Of a stretch of 64,000 nt of DNA, positions 19,781 to 30,489 are shown piece after piece; position 1 is the stretch's first letter, and each line of letters opens with the position of its first letter. Under the pieces are notes generated by a model that did not search any database, was not told the DNA's origin, and was given only the letters and a program-made list of their open reading frames with translations. Source of the DNA: Arenimonas maotaiensis (GTDB taxonomy: Bacteria; Pseudomonadota; Gammaproteobacteria; Xanthomonadales; Xanthomonadaceae); NCBI RefSeq assembly GCF_014638745.1, contig NZ_BMFO01000002.1, positions 372,001 to 436,000 of the forward strand, given 5' to 3'. The position numbers and the translations under genes were made by a program.

Positions 19781-22393
19781 ATGAACACCGATTACCGCAA
19801 ACCGCTGCCCGGCACGAAACTCGATTACTACGACGCGCGCGCCGCGGTCGATTCCCTGCGCCCCGGCGCGTGGGCGGAGCTGCCGTACACCGCGCGCGTG
19901 CACGCCGAGAACATCGTGCGCAAGGCCGATCCGGCCCGACGCGACGACTACCTGCGCCAGCTGGCGGAGCGCCGACGCGATCTGGACTTCCCGTGGTTCC
20001 CGGCGCGGGTGGTCTGCCACGACATCCTCGGCCAGACCGCGCTGGTCGATCTGGCCGGCCTGCGCGACGCCATCGCCGACATGGGCGGCGACCCGGCGCA
20101 GGTCAATCCGGTGGTGCCGGTGCAGCTGATCGTCGACCACTCGCTGGCGGTGGAATGCGGCGGCTTCGACCCGGATGCGTTCGCCAAGAACCGTGCCATC
20201 GAGGACCGCCGCAACGCCGATCGCTTCCACTTCATCGACTGGACCAAGCAGGCGTTCCGCAACGTCGACGTGATTCCGCCGGGCAACGGCATCATGCACC
20301 AGATCAATTTGGAGAAGATGAGCCCGGTGATCCACATGCAGGACGGCGTGGCTTTCCCGGACACCTGCGTCGGCACCGACAGCCATACGCCGCATGTGGA
20401 TGCGTTGGGCGTGATCGCCATCGGCGTCGGCGGCCTGGAGGCCGAAAACGTGATGCTCGGCCGCGCCTCGTGGATGCGTCTGCCGGACATCGTCGGCGTC
20501 GAGCTGACGGGCAAGCCGCAGCCGGGCATCACCGCCACCGACATCGTGCTGTCGCTGACCGAATTCCTGCGCCAGCAGAAAGTGGTGGGCGCGTATCTGG
20601 AGTTCCGCGGCGAAGGCGCCGCGGCGCTGACCATCGGCGACCGCGCCACCATCTCCAACATGGCGCCCGAATACGGCGCCACGGCCGCGATGTTCTTCAT
20701 CGACGGCAACACGCTCGACTACCTGCGCCTGACCGGCCGCAGCGACGAACAGGTGGCGCTGGTGGAAACCTACGCCAAGGCTGCCGGCCTGTGGGCCGAT
20801 GATCTGCGCGCCGCGCAGTACGAGCGCACGCTGCAGTTCGATCTGTCAGGCGTGGTGCGTACCATGGCCGGTCCGTCCAATCCGCATGCGCGCCTGCCGG
20901 TGGCGCAACTGGCCGAACGCGGCATCGCCGACGAAGGCAAGCTGCAGGCGGGCCGGGCGGAGGAGGCGAAGGGCCTGCTTCCCGATGGCGCGGTGATCAT
21001 CGCCGCCATCACGTCGTGCACCAATACCTCCAACCCGCGCAACGTCATCGCCGCCGGTTTGTTGGCGCGTAACGCCGCGCGCCTGGGACTGACCCGCAAG
21101 CCGTGGGTGAAGACCTCGTTGGCGCCGGGCTCGAAAGCGGTGGCGCTGTATCTGGACGAAGCCGGATTGACCGAGGACCTGGAAAAGCTCGGCTTCGGCA
21201 TCGTGGCCTTCGCCTGCACCACCTGCAACGGCATGAGCGGCGCGCTGGATCCGGCGATCCAGCAGGAAATCATCGACCGCGACCTGTACGCCACCGCGGT
21301 GCTCAGCGGCAACCGCAACTTCGACGGCCGCATCCATCCCTACGCCAAGCAGGCGTTCCTGGCTTCGCCGCCGCTGGTGGTGGCCTATGCCATCGCCGGT
21401 ACCATCCGTTTCGACATCGAGAAGGACGTGCTGGGCACGGTCGACGGCCGCGAAATCCGCCTCAAGGACATCTGGCCAAGCGACGCCGAAATCGACGCGT
21501 TGGTGAAATCGGCGGTCAAGCCGGAGCAGTTCCGCCGCGTGTACGAGCCGATGTTCAAGATCGCGGTGGCGTCGGGCGAGGCCGTCAGCCCGCTGTACGA
21601 CTGGCGTCCGCAGAGCACCTACATCCGCCGTCCGCCGTATTGGGAAGGCGCGCTGGCCAAGCCGCGCACGTTGCGTGGCATGCGGCCGCTGGCGGTGCTG
21701 GGCGATAACATCACCACCGACCACCTGTCGCCGTCGAACGCGATCCTGGCGTCCAGCGCGGCCGGCGAATACCTGGCCAAAATGGGCCTGCCGGAAGAGG
21801 ACTTCAATTCCTACGCCACCCACCGCGGCGACCACCTGACCGCGCAACGCGCCACCTTCGCCAACCCCACGCTGCTGAACGAGATGGCGGTGGTGGGCGG
21901 TGCGGTGAAGAAGGGTTCGCTGGCGCGTGTGGAGCCCGAGGGCACGGTGATGCGCATGTGGGAAGCGATCGAGACCTACATGGGCCGCGGCCAGCCGCTG
22001 ATCATCATCGCCGGCGCCGATTACGGCCAAGGCAGTTCGCGCGACTGGGCAGCCAAGGGCGTGCGCCTGGCCGGCGTGGAGGCGATCGTGGCCGAGGGCT
22101 TCGAACGCATCCACCGCACCAACCTGATCGGCATGGGCGTGCTGCCGTTGGAGTTCAAGCCGGGCGAAACCCGCAAGACCTACGGCATCGACGGCACCGA
22201 GACCTTCGATGTGCTCGGCGAACGCGCGCCGCGCGCCACGCTGACGCTGGTGGTCAACCGTCGTAACGGCGAGCGCGTCGAGGTGCCGGTCACCTGCCGT
22301 CTCGATTCCGACGAGGAGGTTTCCATCTACGAGGCCGGCGGCGTGCTGCAGCGCTTCGCGCAGGACTTCCTCGAAGCCAACAAGGCGGACTGA
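19781..22393 (+). CDS. acnD: Fe-S dependent 2-methylisocitrate dehydratase AcnD
   Basis: An 870-residue aconitase-superfamily enzyme. AcnD dehydrates 2-methylcitrate to a 2-methylaconitate isomer that PrpF must then isomerise. The 4Fe-4S cysteines are C413 (TSCTNTSNPRN), C479 and C482 (CTTCNG). The swivelling domain is present near the C-terminus with DYGQGSSRDWAAKGVRLAGV. Pairing with prpF identifies it as AcnD rather than a general AcnA. The prpD-type dehydratase of E. coli is absent from the cluster. PrpF starts four bases after the stop. Confidence 0.94.
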   Translation: MNTDYRKPLPGTKLDYYDARAAVDSLRPGAWAELPYTARVHAENIVRKADPARRDDYLRQLAERRRDLDFPWFPARVVCHDILGQTALVDLAGLRDAIADMGGDPAQVNPVVPVQLIVDHSLAVECGGFDPDAFAKNRAIEDRRNADRFHFIDWTKQAFRNVDVIPPGNGIMHQINLEKMSPVIHMQDGVAFPDTCVGTDSHTPHVDALGVIAIGVGGLEAENVMLGRASWMRLPDIVGVELTGKPQPGITATDIVLSLTEFLRQQKVVGAYLEFRGEGAAALTIGDRATISNMAPEYGATAAMFFIDGNTLDYLRLTGRSDEQVALVETYAKAAGLWADDLRAAQYERTLQFDLSGVVRTMAGPSNPHARLPVAQLAERGIADEGKLQAGRAEEAKGLLPDGAVIIAAITSCTNTSNPRNVIAAGLLARNAARLGLTRKPWVKTSLAPGSKAVALYLDEAGLTEDLEKLGFGIVAFACTTCNGMSGALDPAIQQEIIDRDLYATAVLSGNRNFDGRIHPYAKQAFLASPPLVVAYAIAGTIRFDIEKDVLGTVDGREIRLKDIWPSDAEIDALVKSAVKPEQFRRVYEPMFKIAVASGEAVSPLYDWRPQSTYIRRPPYWEGALAKPRTLRGMRPLAVLGDNITTDHLSPSNAILASSAAGEYLAKMGLPEEDFNSYATHRGDHLTAQRATFANPTLLNEMAVVGGAVKKGSLARVEPEGTVMRMWEAIETYMGRGQPLIIIAGADYGQGSSRDWAAKGVRLAGVEAIVAEGFERIHRTNLIGMGVLPLEFKPGETRKTYGIDGTETFDVLGERAPRATLTLVVNRRNGERVEVPVTCRLDSDEEVSIYEAGGVLQRFAQDFLEANKAD

Positions 22394-22396
22394 GCC

Positions 22397-23590
22397 ATGG
22401 CCTACGCACCGCAACGCCGCATCCCCGCCACCTACATGCGCGGCGGTACCTCCAAGGGCGTGTTCTTCCGTCTGGAGGATCTGCCCGAGGCCGCGCGCGT
22501 GCCGGGTCCGGCGCGCGACGCCCTGCTGCTTCGGGTGATCGGTTCGCCCGATCCGTACGGCAAGCACACCGACGGCATGGGCGGTGCCACCTCCAGCACC
22601 AGCAAATGCGTGATCATCGCCAAGTCCTCGGTGCCCGGTCACGATGTCGATTATCTGTACGGCCAGGTGTCGATCGACACCGCTTTCGTCGACTGGTCCG
22701 GCAACTGCGGCAACCTGTCCTCGGCCGTGGGCCCGTTCGCCATCGCCAACGGTCTGCTCGATCCTTCGAAGGTGCCGCAGGACGGCCTCTGCACCGTGCG
22801 CATCTGGCAGGCCAACATCGGCAAGACCATCGTCGCGCATGTGCCGATGGCGGGCGGCCAGGTGCAGGAGATCGGCGACTTCGAGCTCGATGGCGTAAGT
22901 TTTCCGGCCGCCGAGATCGTGCTGGAGTTCATCGATCCGGCCGACGAGGGCGAAGGCGAGGGCGGCGGCGCGATGTTCCCGACCGGCAACCTCGTCGATG
23001 AACTCGATGTGCCCGGCGTCGGCACGCTCAAGGCCACCATGATCAACGCCGGCATTCCGACCGTGTTCGTCAACGCCGCCGACATCGGCTACACCGGCAG
23101 TGAACTGCAGGACGCGATCAACGGCGATGCCAAGGCGCTGGCCATGTTCGAGGCCATCCGCGCGCATGCCGCGGTGCGCATGGGGCTGATCAAAGACGTA
23201 TCCGAGGCCGCCACGCGCCAGCATACGCCGAAGGTCGCGTTCGTCGCGCCGGCGGCTAGCTATACAGCATCCAGCGGCAAGCGCGTCGCCGCCGCCGACA
23301 TCGACCTGTGCGTACGCGCGCTGAGCATGGGCAAGTTGCACCACGCGATGATGGGCACCGCCTCGGTGGCCATCGCCGCCGCCGCCGCCGTGCCGGGAAC
23401 AGTGGTCAATGCCGCCAGCGGCGGCGGTACCCGCAATGTAGTCACCTTCGGCCATCCGTCCGGCACGCTGCGTGTCGGTGCCGATGTGCGGCAGGTGGAC
23501 GGTCAGTGGACCGTCACCAAGGCGGTGATGAGCCGCAGCGCGCGGGTGCTGATGGACGGCGCGGTACGCGTGCCGGCGGATGTCTGCTGA
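22397..23590 (+). CDS. prpF: 2-methylaconitate cis-trans isomerase PrpF
   Basis: A 397-residue protein of the PrpF/diaminopimelate epimerase-like fold. It isomerises the 2-methylaconitate made by AcnD. Family sequences include PATYMRGGTSKGVFFRLEDL near the N-terminus, DGMGGATSSTSKCVI and SGNCGNLSSAVGPFAI, the last with the conserved active-site region. It completes the prpB-prpC-acnD-prpF set. The last base of its stop codon is the first base of the next start codon. Confidence 0.94.
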   Translation: MAYAPQRRIPATYMRGGTSKGVFFRLEDLPEAARVPGPARDALLLRVIGSPDPYGKHTDGMGGATSSTSKCVIIAKSSVPGHDVDYLYGQVSIDTAFVDWSGNCGNLSSAVGPFAIANGLLDPSKVPQDGLCTVRIWQANIGKTIVAHVPMAGGQVQEIGDFELDGVSFPAAEIVLEFIDPADEGEGEGGGAMFPTGNLVDELDVPGVGTLKATMINAGIPTVFVNAADIGYTGSELQDAINGDAKALAMFEAIRAHAAVRMGLIKDVSEAATRQHTPKVAFVAPAASYTASSGKRVAAADIDLCVRALSMGKLHHAMMGTASVAIAAAAAVPGTVVNAASGGGTRNVVTFGHPSGTLRVGADVRQVDGQWTVTKAVMSRSARVLMDGAVRVPADVC

Positions 23591-24039
23591 TGGGTTACCC
23601 GGACTGGGATGCGAATCTGCTCGTGGTCGCCGCCACCTTCGCGGCGGTGGCGATGGCGGTCCTGGTCCATTACGAAGGCCTCAGTTTCATCTCGGGCCGC
23701 CTGGCCCGGCGCCGCGAACATTACTCCCGGCGCAAGGTGCTGTACGCCATCTTCGGCGTGCTCGGCCTGCATGTCGTCGAAATTTGGATACTCGGCATCA
23801 CCCTGTGGGCCCTGCTGCATTATCCGGATGCCGGTTCGGCGGTGGGTATGCCCGTAGTCAACCTGCTGGACTGCATCTACCTGTCTGCCGAGAGCTTCAG
23901 CACCGTGGGCTTCGGCGACATCTCGCCGCAGGGCCCGATCCGCTTCCTGGCCGGTACCACCTCGCTGACCGGCTTCGTGCTGATCACCTGGTCGGCCTCT
24001 TTCACCTATCTGGAGATGGAGCGCTTCTGGCGCAGATAG
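23590..24039 (+). CDS. Small ion channel of the two-transmembrane (Ion_trans_2) type
   Basis: A 149-residue membrane protein with hydrophobic segments near residues 8-27, 50-77 and 120-140. Between the last two lies a pore loop with the potassium-channel signature T105-V-G-F-G-D110, in the context SAESFSTVGFGDISPQG. No cytoplasmic regulatory (RCK/TrkA) domain is present. The start overlaps the prpF stop by one base, so it is likely translated from the methylcitrate mRNA. A role in potassium flux is inferred from the filter; the link to propionate metabolism is unexplained. Confidence 0.82.
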   Translation: MGYPDWDANLLVVAATFAAVAMAVLVHYEGLSFISGRLARRREHYSRRKVLYAIFGVLGLHVVEIWILGITLWALLHYPDAGSAVGMPVVNLLDCIYLSAESFSTVGFGDISPQGPIRFLAGTTSLTGFVLITWSASFTYLEMERFWRR

Positions 24040-24051
24040 CCGGCGGCAGGA

Positions 24052-26175
<2,124 letters not shown>

Positions 26176-26295
26176 TCAAGCGCCTCGACTTATGGCATTC
26201 GCCGTTGCATGTAGCGCTGCCGTTCCTCGTCACGTCAGGTAACGTAAAAACGGCGATTTGTTGACGAATTCATGACATGTTTCACACTTTCGGGC

Positions 26296-26323
26296 TTGCA
26301 TTTGCTCCATTTAATGTTATGTT
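26296..26323 (+). promoter_or_regulatory. Candidate promoter of ompA-like gene
   Basis: TTGCAT (26296-26301), a 16-base spacer and TATGTT (26318-26323), in an AT-rich stretch unlike the rest of the window. It implies a 5' leader of about 95 bases before the ATG at 26424. Confidence 0.45.
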
Positions 26324-26423
26324 AGTGTTAACGATTCGATCAGGAATGCGATCGTTGAAGTCGCGGGCATATGAGCCTGTTTCGATTTGTAGCGTTTTTT
26401 CCACGTGCATATGGAGATCTAAA

Positions 26424-27479
26424 ATGAAGAAAAATCTACTCGGCCTTGCTCTTCTCGGCGCCGTCAGCCTCTCGCAAGTCGCTTCCGCCCAGGAGTTCGA
26501 CGATCGTTGGTACCTGTCCGGCACCGTCGGTGTCCTCGGTACCGACAAGGATCGCCTTGATGCCAACAACGACCTGCTGTTCGGCATCGGTGTCGGCAAA
26601 CGCGTCAGCCCGAACTTCGGCCTCGAGCTTTCGCTCGACCGCTCCAGCCCGGCTCTCGACATCAACCCGTTCACCGGTGACGTGAACTGGGACCTGACCT
26701 CGGCCTTCCTGAACGGCCGCTACTACTTCGTGAAAGAAGGCCGTAACTGGGATCCGTTCCTGGTCGGCGGCATCGGCGCCACCCGCCACGACATCGAAAG
26801 CATCTATGAAGGCACCGAATGGGCCGCCAAGCTCGGCGCCGGTATCGAAACCGACCGCCGCAAGCGCGTTGATTACCGCGTCGAAGCCGGCGTGCGTTAC
26901 GACAGCCACAACGAGAACGATCAAGTCGTCGGCGACATCGGTTCGTTCATGGACTACTACGCCGCCGCTTCGGTGCTGGTGAAGCTGGGCGACTTGGTCG
27001 CTCCGGTCGAACCGACCCCGCCGGCTCCGGCCTGCGACACCCTCGACGGCGACGGCGACGGTGTGAATGACTGCAACGACAAGTGCCCGAACTCGCAAGC
27101 CGGTGAAGTGATCGGCGCCGACGGTTGCGCGGTCAAACTGACCATCGACCTGAAAGGCGTGAACTTCGACTTCGACAAGGCCACCCTGCGTCCTGACGCG
27201 GTCGTGATCCTCGACGAAGCCGTCGCCGTGCTGCAGAAGTACCCGCAGCTGCGCGTCGAAGTCGCCGGCCACACCGACTCGAAGGGCAAGGACGCTTACA
27301 ACCAGAAGCTGTCCGAGCGTCGCGCCCAAGCGGTGTACGACTACCTGACCGGTAAGGGCATCGACGCCTCCCGTCTGGTCGGTCCGAACGGTTACGGCGA
27401 AACCCGTCCGATCGACACCAACGACACCGAAGAAGGCCGCGCCAACAACCGCCGTACCGAACTGAACGTTCAGAACTAA
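26424..27479 (+). CDS. OmpA-family outer-membrane protein
   Basis: A 351-residue outer-membrane protein. The signal peptide MKKNLLGLALLGAVSLSQVA-SA is cleaved before QEFDD. An eight-strand beta-barrel domain (about 23-190) is followed by a calcium-binding thrombospondin type 3-like linker (DGDGDGVNDCNDKCPNSQAG). The C-terminal OmpA peptidoglycan-binding domain contains FDFDKATLRPDAVVILDEA, VEVAGHTDSKG and ERRAQAVYDYL. It anchors the outer membrane to peptidoglycan. ATG 26424 has GGAG seven bases upstream; open frame before it is leader. Codon use suggests high expression. It ends at a strong terminator. Confidence 0.93.
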   Translation: MKKNLLGLALLGAVSLSQVASAQEFDDRWYLSGTVGVLGTDKDRLDANNDLLFGIGVGKRVSPNFGLELSLDRSSPALDINPFTGDVNWDLTSAFLNGRYYFVKEGRNWDPFLVGGIGATRHDIESIYEGTEWAAKLGAGIETDRRKRVDYRVEAGVRYDSHNENDQVVGDIGSFMDYYAAASVLVKLGDLVAPVEPTPPAPACDTLDGDGDGVNDCNDKCPNSQAGEVIGADGCAVKLTIDLKGVNFDFDKATLRPDAVVILDEAVAVLQKYPQLRVEVAGHTDSKGKDAYNQKLSERRAQAVYDYLTGKGIDASRLVGPNGYGETRPIDTNDTEEGRANNRRTELNVQN

Positions 27480-27498
27480 GCGGTCGCACGCGACATGG

Positions 27499-27526
27499 AA
27501 AAGCCCGGCTTCGGCCGGGCTTTTTT
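27499..27526 (+). terminator. Rho-independent terminator of the ompA-like gene
   Basis: GCCCGGC and GCCGGGC pair around a TTCG tetraloop, extended by AAAA/TTTT and followed by six T, 20 bases after the stop. Confidence 0.93.
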
Positions 27527-27562
27527 ATTGCCGTACCGCAGGGGATTCCGTATCATCGTGCA

Positions 27563-28066
27563 ATGGACAATGCATCGATCAAGACTTTCCGTTTCCGCCC
27601 ATGGTCGGCTCTGCCGTTGTTGGCGGTTGTGGCGCTGATGGCGTCCTGCCAACGCGAGCAACCGGCGCCGCCCAAGCCGGCCCCGGTGATCGAGCCGGTG
27701 CAGATGCCGCCGCCGCCGCCGCAACCGACGCCGGAACAGATCGCCGCGGCGGAAGCCAAGGCGGCCGCCGAAGCCGAAGCGGTACGCAAGGCCGAGGCGG
27801 CGAGGTTGGAGGCGGAGCGCAAGCGCAAGGCGGCGCAGCAGGCGGCGAAAAAACGTCCGATATACACCAAGGGCGACCGCAAGCCCGGAACCTCGACGGC
27901 CACGCCGAAGCCGGAAGAAGCGGCCAAGCCCAAGGAAGTGCGCTTCAACATGACCCAAGGCGGCAAGAAAATGACTGCCGAGGATTTCGACGCTTGGATG
28001 AAGTCGCAGGGCATCCGCATCGTGCCGGCCAAGCCGGCTGAGCCCAAGCCCGAAGACAAACTCTGA
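27563..28066 (+). CDS. Proline-rich predicted lipoprotein of unknown function
   Basis: A 167-residue protein with a hydrophobic N-terminal segment and a lipobox LMASC (Cys29). The next part is proline rich (APPKPAPVIEPVQMPPPPPQ). It is followed by a charged alanine/glutamate/lysine/arginine helix from about 57 to 95 that may form a coiled coil. The C-terminal segment MTAEDFDAWMKSQGIRIVPA looks like a small folded motif. This layout resembles envelope-spanning linkers such as TonB or lipoprotein spacers, but I recognise no family. It lies between two terminators, so it is its own transcription unit. Confidence 0.72.
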   Translation: MDNASIKTFRFRPWSALPLLAVVALMASCQREQPAPPKPAPVIEPVQMPPPPPQPTPEQIAAAEAKAAAEAEAVRKAEAARLEAERKRKAAQQAAKKRPIYTKGDRKPGTSTATPKPEEAAKPKEVRFNMTQGGKKMTAEDFDAWMKSQGIRIVPAKPAEPKPEDKL

Positions 28067-28094
28067 GTCAGGGCGCGGTCTTGCGGCGCAATGG

Positions 28095-28120
28095 AAAAAC
28101 CCGGCTCAGCCGGGTTTTTT
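28095..28120. terminator. Bidirectional terminator between the lipoprotein gene and the lipid operon
   Basis: CCCGGC and GCCGGG pair around TCA, with five A before and six T after. It serves the plus-strand lipoprotein gene and the minus-strand lipid operon; the stop of the last lipid gene lies inside it. Confidence 0.9.
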
Positions 28121-29146
28121 GTTGCGGAAGCGGTAGTGCGCCACCATCCACTCGTTGCCGCCGTCATAGGCGAACAGCTCGGCGCACGACATCCAGAACA
28201 TGCGCCAGCGCTGGGCCCAGATGTCGGCCTGGTCCTCACCGTAGGCTTTAGCCAAAATCGCGCGAACCTGGTCGCGGTGGGCGTCCTGGTTGGCCAGCCA
28301 ATGATTGGCGGTGCGGGCGTAGTGGCGTCCGGGCACCAACCAGCGCGATTCGACCGCAAGGCTGTCGGCGAAGTGCAGCAGGGTGTCGGCCGAGGGCATC
28401 AGGCCGCCGGTGAAGAAATAGCGGCCCATCCAGTTGTCTTCGCCCTCGACCTCGAACGGATACATCAGATAGCGGTGCACGAAGATATGCACGAACAACG
28501 CGCCGTCGGGGCGCAGCCAGCGCGAGACGGAATCCAGCAGGGTCCGGTAGTTGCGCATGTGTTCGAACATCTCGATCGAGACGCAGCGGTCGAAGCTGTC
28601 GGCGGGGAAGTCAAGCACGTTGACGTCACGGGTGAGCACGGTGACGTTGCCCAAGCCGCGCTCCCGGCACTGCGCTTCGATGTGCGCGCGCTGGGTGGCC
28701 GAATTGGAGACCGCGGTGATGCGCGCGTTCGGGTAGTTCTCCGCCATCCACAGCGTCAGCGAGCCCCAGCCGCAGCCGAGCTCCAGGATGTCCTGTCCAT
28801 CGCGCAGTTCGGCGCGTTCGCCATACAGGCGCAGCATATGCTCTTCGGCTTCGTCCAGGCTCTCGTCGCCGTTGGGGTAGTAGGCCGAGGAATACTTCAA
28901 GCGCTTGCCGAGGCACAGCGTGAAGAATTCGGTGGGAACCTCGTAGTGCTGTTCGTTGGCGGCGGCGGTCTCGATCGCCACCGGACTCCGCTTCAGCTCT
29001 TCGATCAGGGCGTTGAAACGGCGGTCGGCCAACCCGGCGTCGCGGGCGCCTTCATCGGCCAGGCGCTGCGCGCACAGGCGGCGGATGCCGTAACGGATCA
29101 GGGCGTCGGGCAGCAGCCGGCGTTCGGCGAAATCGATCAGACTCAT
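28106..29146 (-). CDS. CFA-family SAM-dependent methyltransferase (second copy)
   Basis: A 346-residue methyltransferase of the cyclopropane-fatty-acid synthase superfamily, shorter than E. coli CFA synthase (382). The SAM-binding motif is DILELGCGWGSLTLWMAE and the acidic catalytic block is SIEMFEHMRNY. The segment LFVHIFVHRYLMYPF keeps a histidine where the bicarbonate-binding histidine of CFA synthase sits, but KYSSAYY has serine where E. coli has cysteine. It is the last gene of the eight-gene operon and ends in the terminator. It probably transfers a methyl group to lipid or another substrate; the product is not known. Confidence 0.82.
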   Translation of the reverse strand: MSLIDFAERRLLPDALIRYGIRRLCAQRLADEGARDAGLADRRFNALIEELKRSPVAIETAAANEQHYEVPTEFFTLCLGKRLKYSSAYYPNGDESLDEAEEHMLRLYGERAELRDGQDILELGCGWGSLTLWMAENYPNARITAVSNSATQRAHIEAQCRERGLGNVTVLTRDVNVLDFPADSFDRCVSIEMFEHMRNYRTLLDSVSRWLRPDGALFVHIFVHRYLMYPFEVEGEDNWMGRYFFTGGLMPSADTLLHFADSLAVESRWLVPGRHYARTANHWLANQDAHRDQVRAILAKAYGEDQADIWAQRWRMFWMSCAELFAYDGGNEWMVAHYRFRNKKPG

Positions 29147-29158
29147 AAGGCTCCGGGT

Positions 29159-29938
29159 TTATCGGGCTTTCGGGGGGAAAGGGAAGAACGCGCTGACTTC
29201 GCGCTGGTAGCGCCGGTAATCCTTGCCGCGCGAGCGCAGGGACTGCGCTTCGGTCCACGGGATGCCGCTGATGCGGTACAGGAAGGCCAGCATCAGCACC
29301 GGGCCGATCAGGCTGAGCGGCATGCGCGCGCCGCCGACGGCGATCAGCACATAGGCGAACCAATGCAGCCATTCGAAGAAGTAATTCGGATGCCGCGACC
29401 AGGCCCACAACCCGCTCCGGCAGGTTTTGCCGCGGTTGTTTGGGTTGCCGCGGAAGCCGGCCAGCTGCGCGTCGGCCAGGGCTTCGCCGGACACGCTCAA
29501 CACGAACACGGCCAGCGCCGCGAACCACAGCGCGTCGAAACCGCGGGCGGGGTTGGACGCGGCGGCGATGAACGGCAGGCTGAACAGGGCGACGATCACG
29601 GCCTGGCCTTGGAAGAACACTAACAGCTTGGCCGGACTGCCGTTCCAGGCCGCGCGCAGCGCCTGGTAGCGGCCGTCCTCGGGCTCGTGGCGTACGCGCA
29701 CGAACAGGGCCAGGGACAGGCGCAGACCCCAGATGCCGGCGAATCCGGCCACGGCCAGACGCGCCGCCGGACTGCCGTCGGATACCCAAGCGCAGTAGAT
29801 GCCGGCCAAGGCCATCAGTCCGGCCCAGGCGACGTCGACGATGCCGATGTTGCGCAGCTTCAGGGCCAGCAGCCAGACCAGCGTCATGGCCACGGCACTG
29901 CCGGCGAACACCGGCAGCAGGATATCGGCAATGCTCAT
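29159..29938 (-). CDS. DUF1295 membrane protein (steroid 5-alpha-reductase-like)
   Basis: A 259-residue polytopic membrane protein with about six to seven hydrophobic segments. The C-terminal block CRSGLWAWSRHPNYFFEWLH and the tail RSRGKDYRRYQREVSAFFPF are typical of DUF1295/steroid reductase-like proteins, which usually reduce double bonds in lipids. It overlaps the DUF2878 gene by four bases and precedes the second CFA-type gene by 12 bases. The role in the pathway is inferred: a reductase acting on a modified fatty acyl chain or an isoprenoid is possible. Confidence 0.8.
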   Translation of the reverse strand: MSIADILLPVFAGSAVAMTLVWLLALKLRNIGIVDVAWAGLMALAGIYCAWVSDGSPAARLAVAGFAGIWGLRLSLALFVRVRHEPEDGRYQALRAAWNGSPAKLLVFFQGQAVIVALFSLPFIAAASNPARGFDALWFAALAVFVLSVSGEALADAQLAGFRGNPNNRGKTCRSGLWAWSRHPNYFFEWLHWFAYVLIAVGGARMPLSLIGPVLMLAFLYRISGIPWTEAQSLRSRGKDYRRYQREVSAFFPFPPKAR

Positions 29939-30489
29939 GGCGTCGCTTCCTCATGGTTCGAAATGCCGCGGTCCAGCCAGCGGATCGTGCTGAAGCCGAT
30001 ACCCCAGACCGCGCCGATCAGCAGCAACGACGGAATCAGCCGATGCTCGACCGTCATCGCCCCGAAACGCGCGGCGGCGATGCCGTAGGCCAATGGCCCG
30101 CCCAGCAGGCCGAACAGGAAAGTGTATAGGCGGCTGCGGTAGACCGCGCGCAGCGAATGATTCAAGGTCAGCGCGAACGCCAGCCACAGCGCCATGATCC
30201 ACAATGGCGCCCAATCGGCCCATGGAAAGGCGCCGGCATAGCGCAGCCATTCCGATTTCACCAGCACGCTGTCCATCACGAAGCCGATCGGCAGGGCGAT
30301 CGCCACGGTCCGCAAATCGCGTTGCCGGTTGCGGCCGAACGCCAGCACCAACAGCGCGAACACGGCCGCAGCCAAGGCGCCGGGCCGCCAATCGCCGTTA
30401 CCGGCGCCGATCACGCACGACAGCCAGACGGACTGGAAGCCGATCAGATTGAGCAGCGTGCGCGGCAGGTCGGCGGACGCGGATTGCAT
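29935..30489 (-). CDS. DUF2878 family membrane protein
   Basis: A 184-residue integral membrane protein with about five hydrophobic segments and no known catalytic motif. Segments include NLIGFQSVWLSCVIGAGNGD, VAIALPIGFVMDSVLVKSEW and LWIMALWLAFALTLNHSLRA. DUF2878 proteins recur beside CFA-type and DUF1365 genes; that is recalled family context. ATG 30489 shares a base with the preceding stop. A longer open frame to 30585 overlaps the CFA gene and is not supported. Function unknown; a lipid-handling role is inferred from the operon. Confidence 0.75.
   Translation of the reverse strand: MQSASADLPRTLLNLIGFQSVWLSCVIGAGNGDWRPGALAAAVFALLVLAFGRNRQRDLRTVAIALPIGFVMDSVLVKSEWLRYAGAFPWADWAPLWIMALWLAFALTLNHSLRAVYRSRLYTFLFGLLGGPLAYGIAAARFGAMTVEHRLIPSLLLIGAVWGIGFSTIRWLDRGISNHEEATP

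Noticed and set aside
20846-23455. An 869-codon minus-strand open frame opposite acnD-prpF
   Set aside because: Same reason: both plus-strand genes carry full catalytic motifs and the antisense frame has none.
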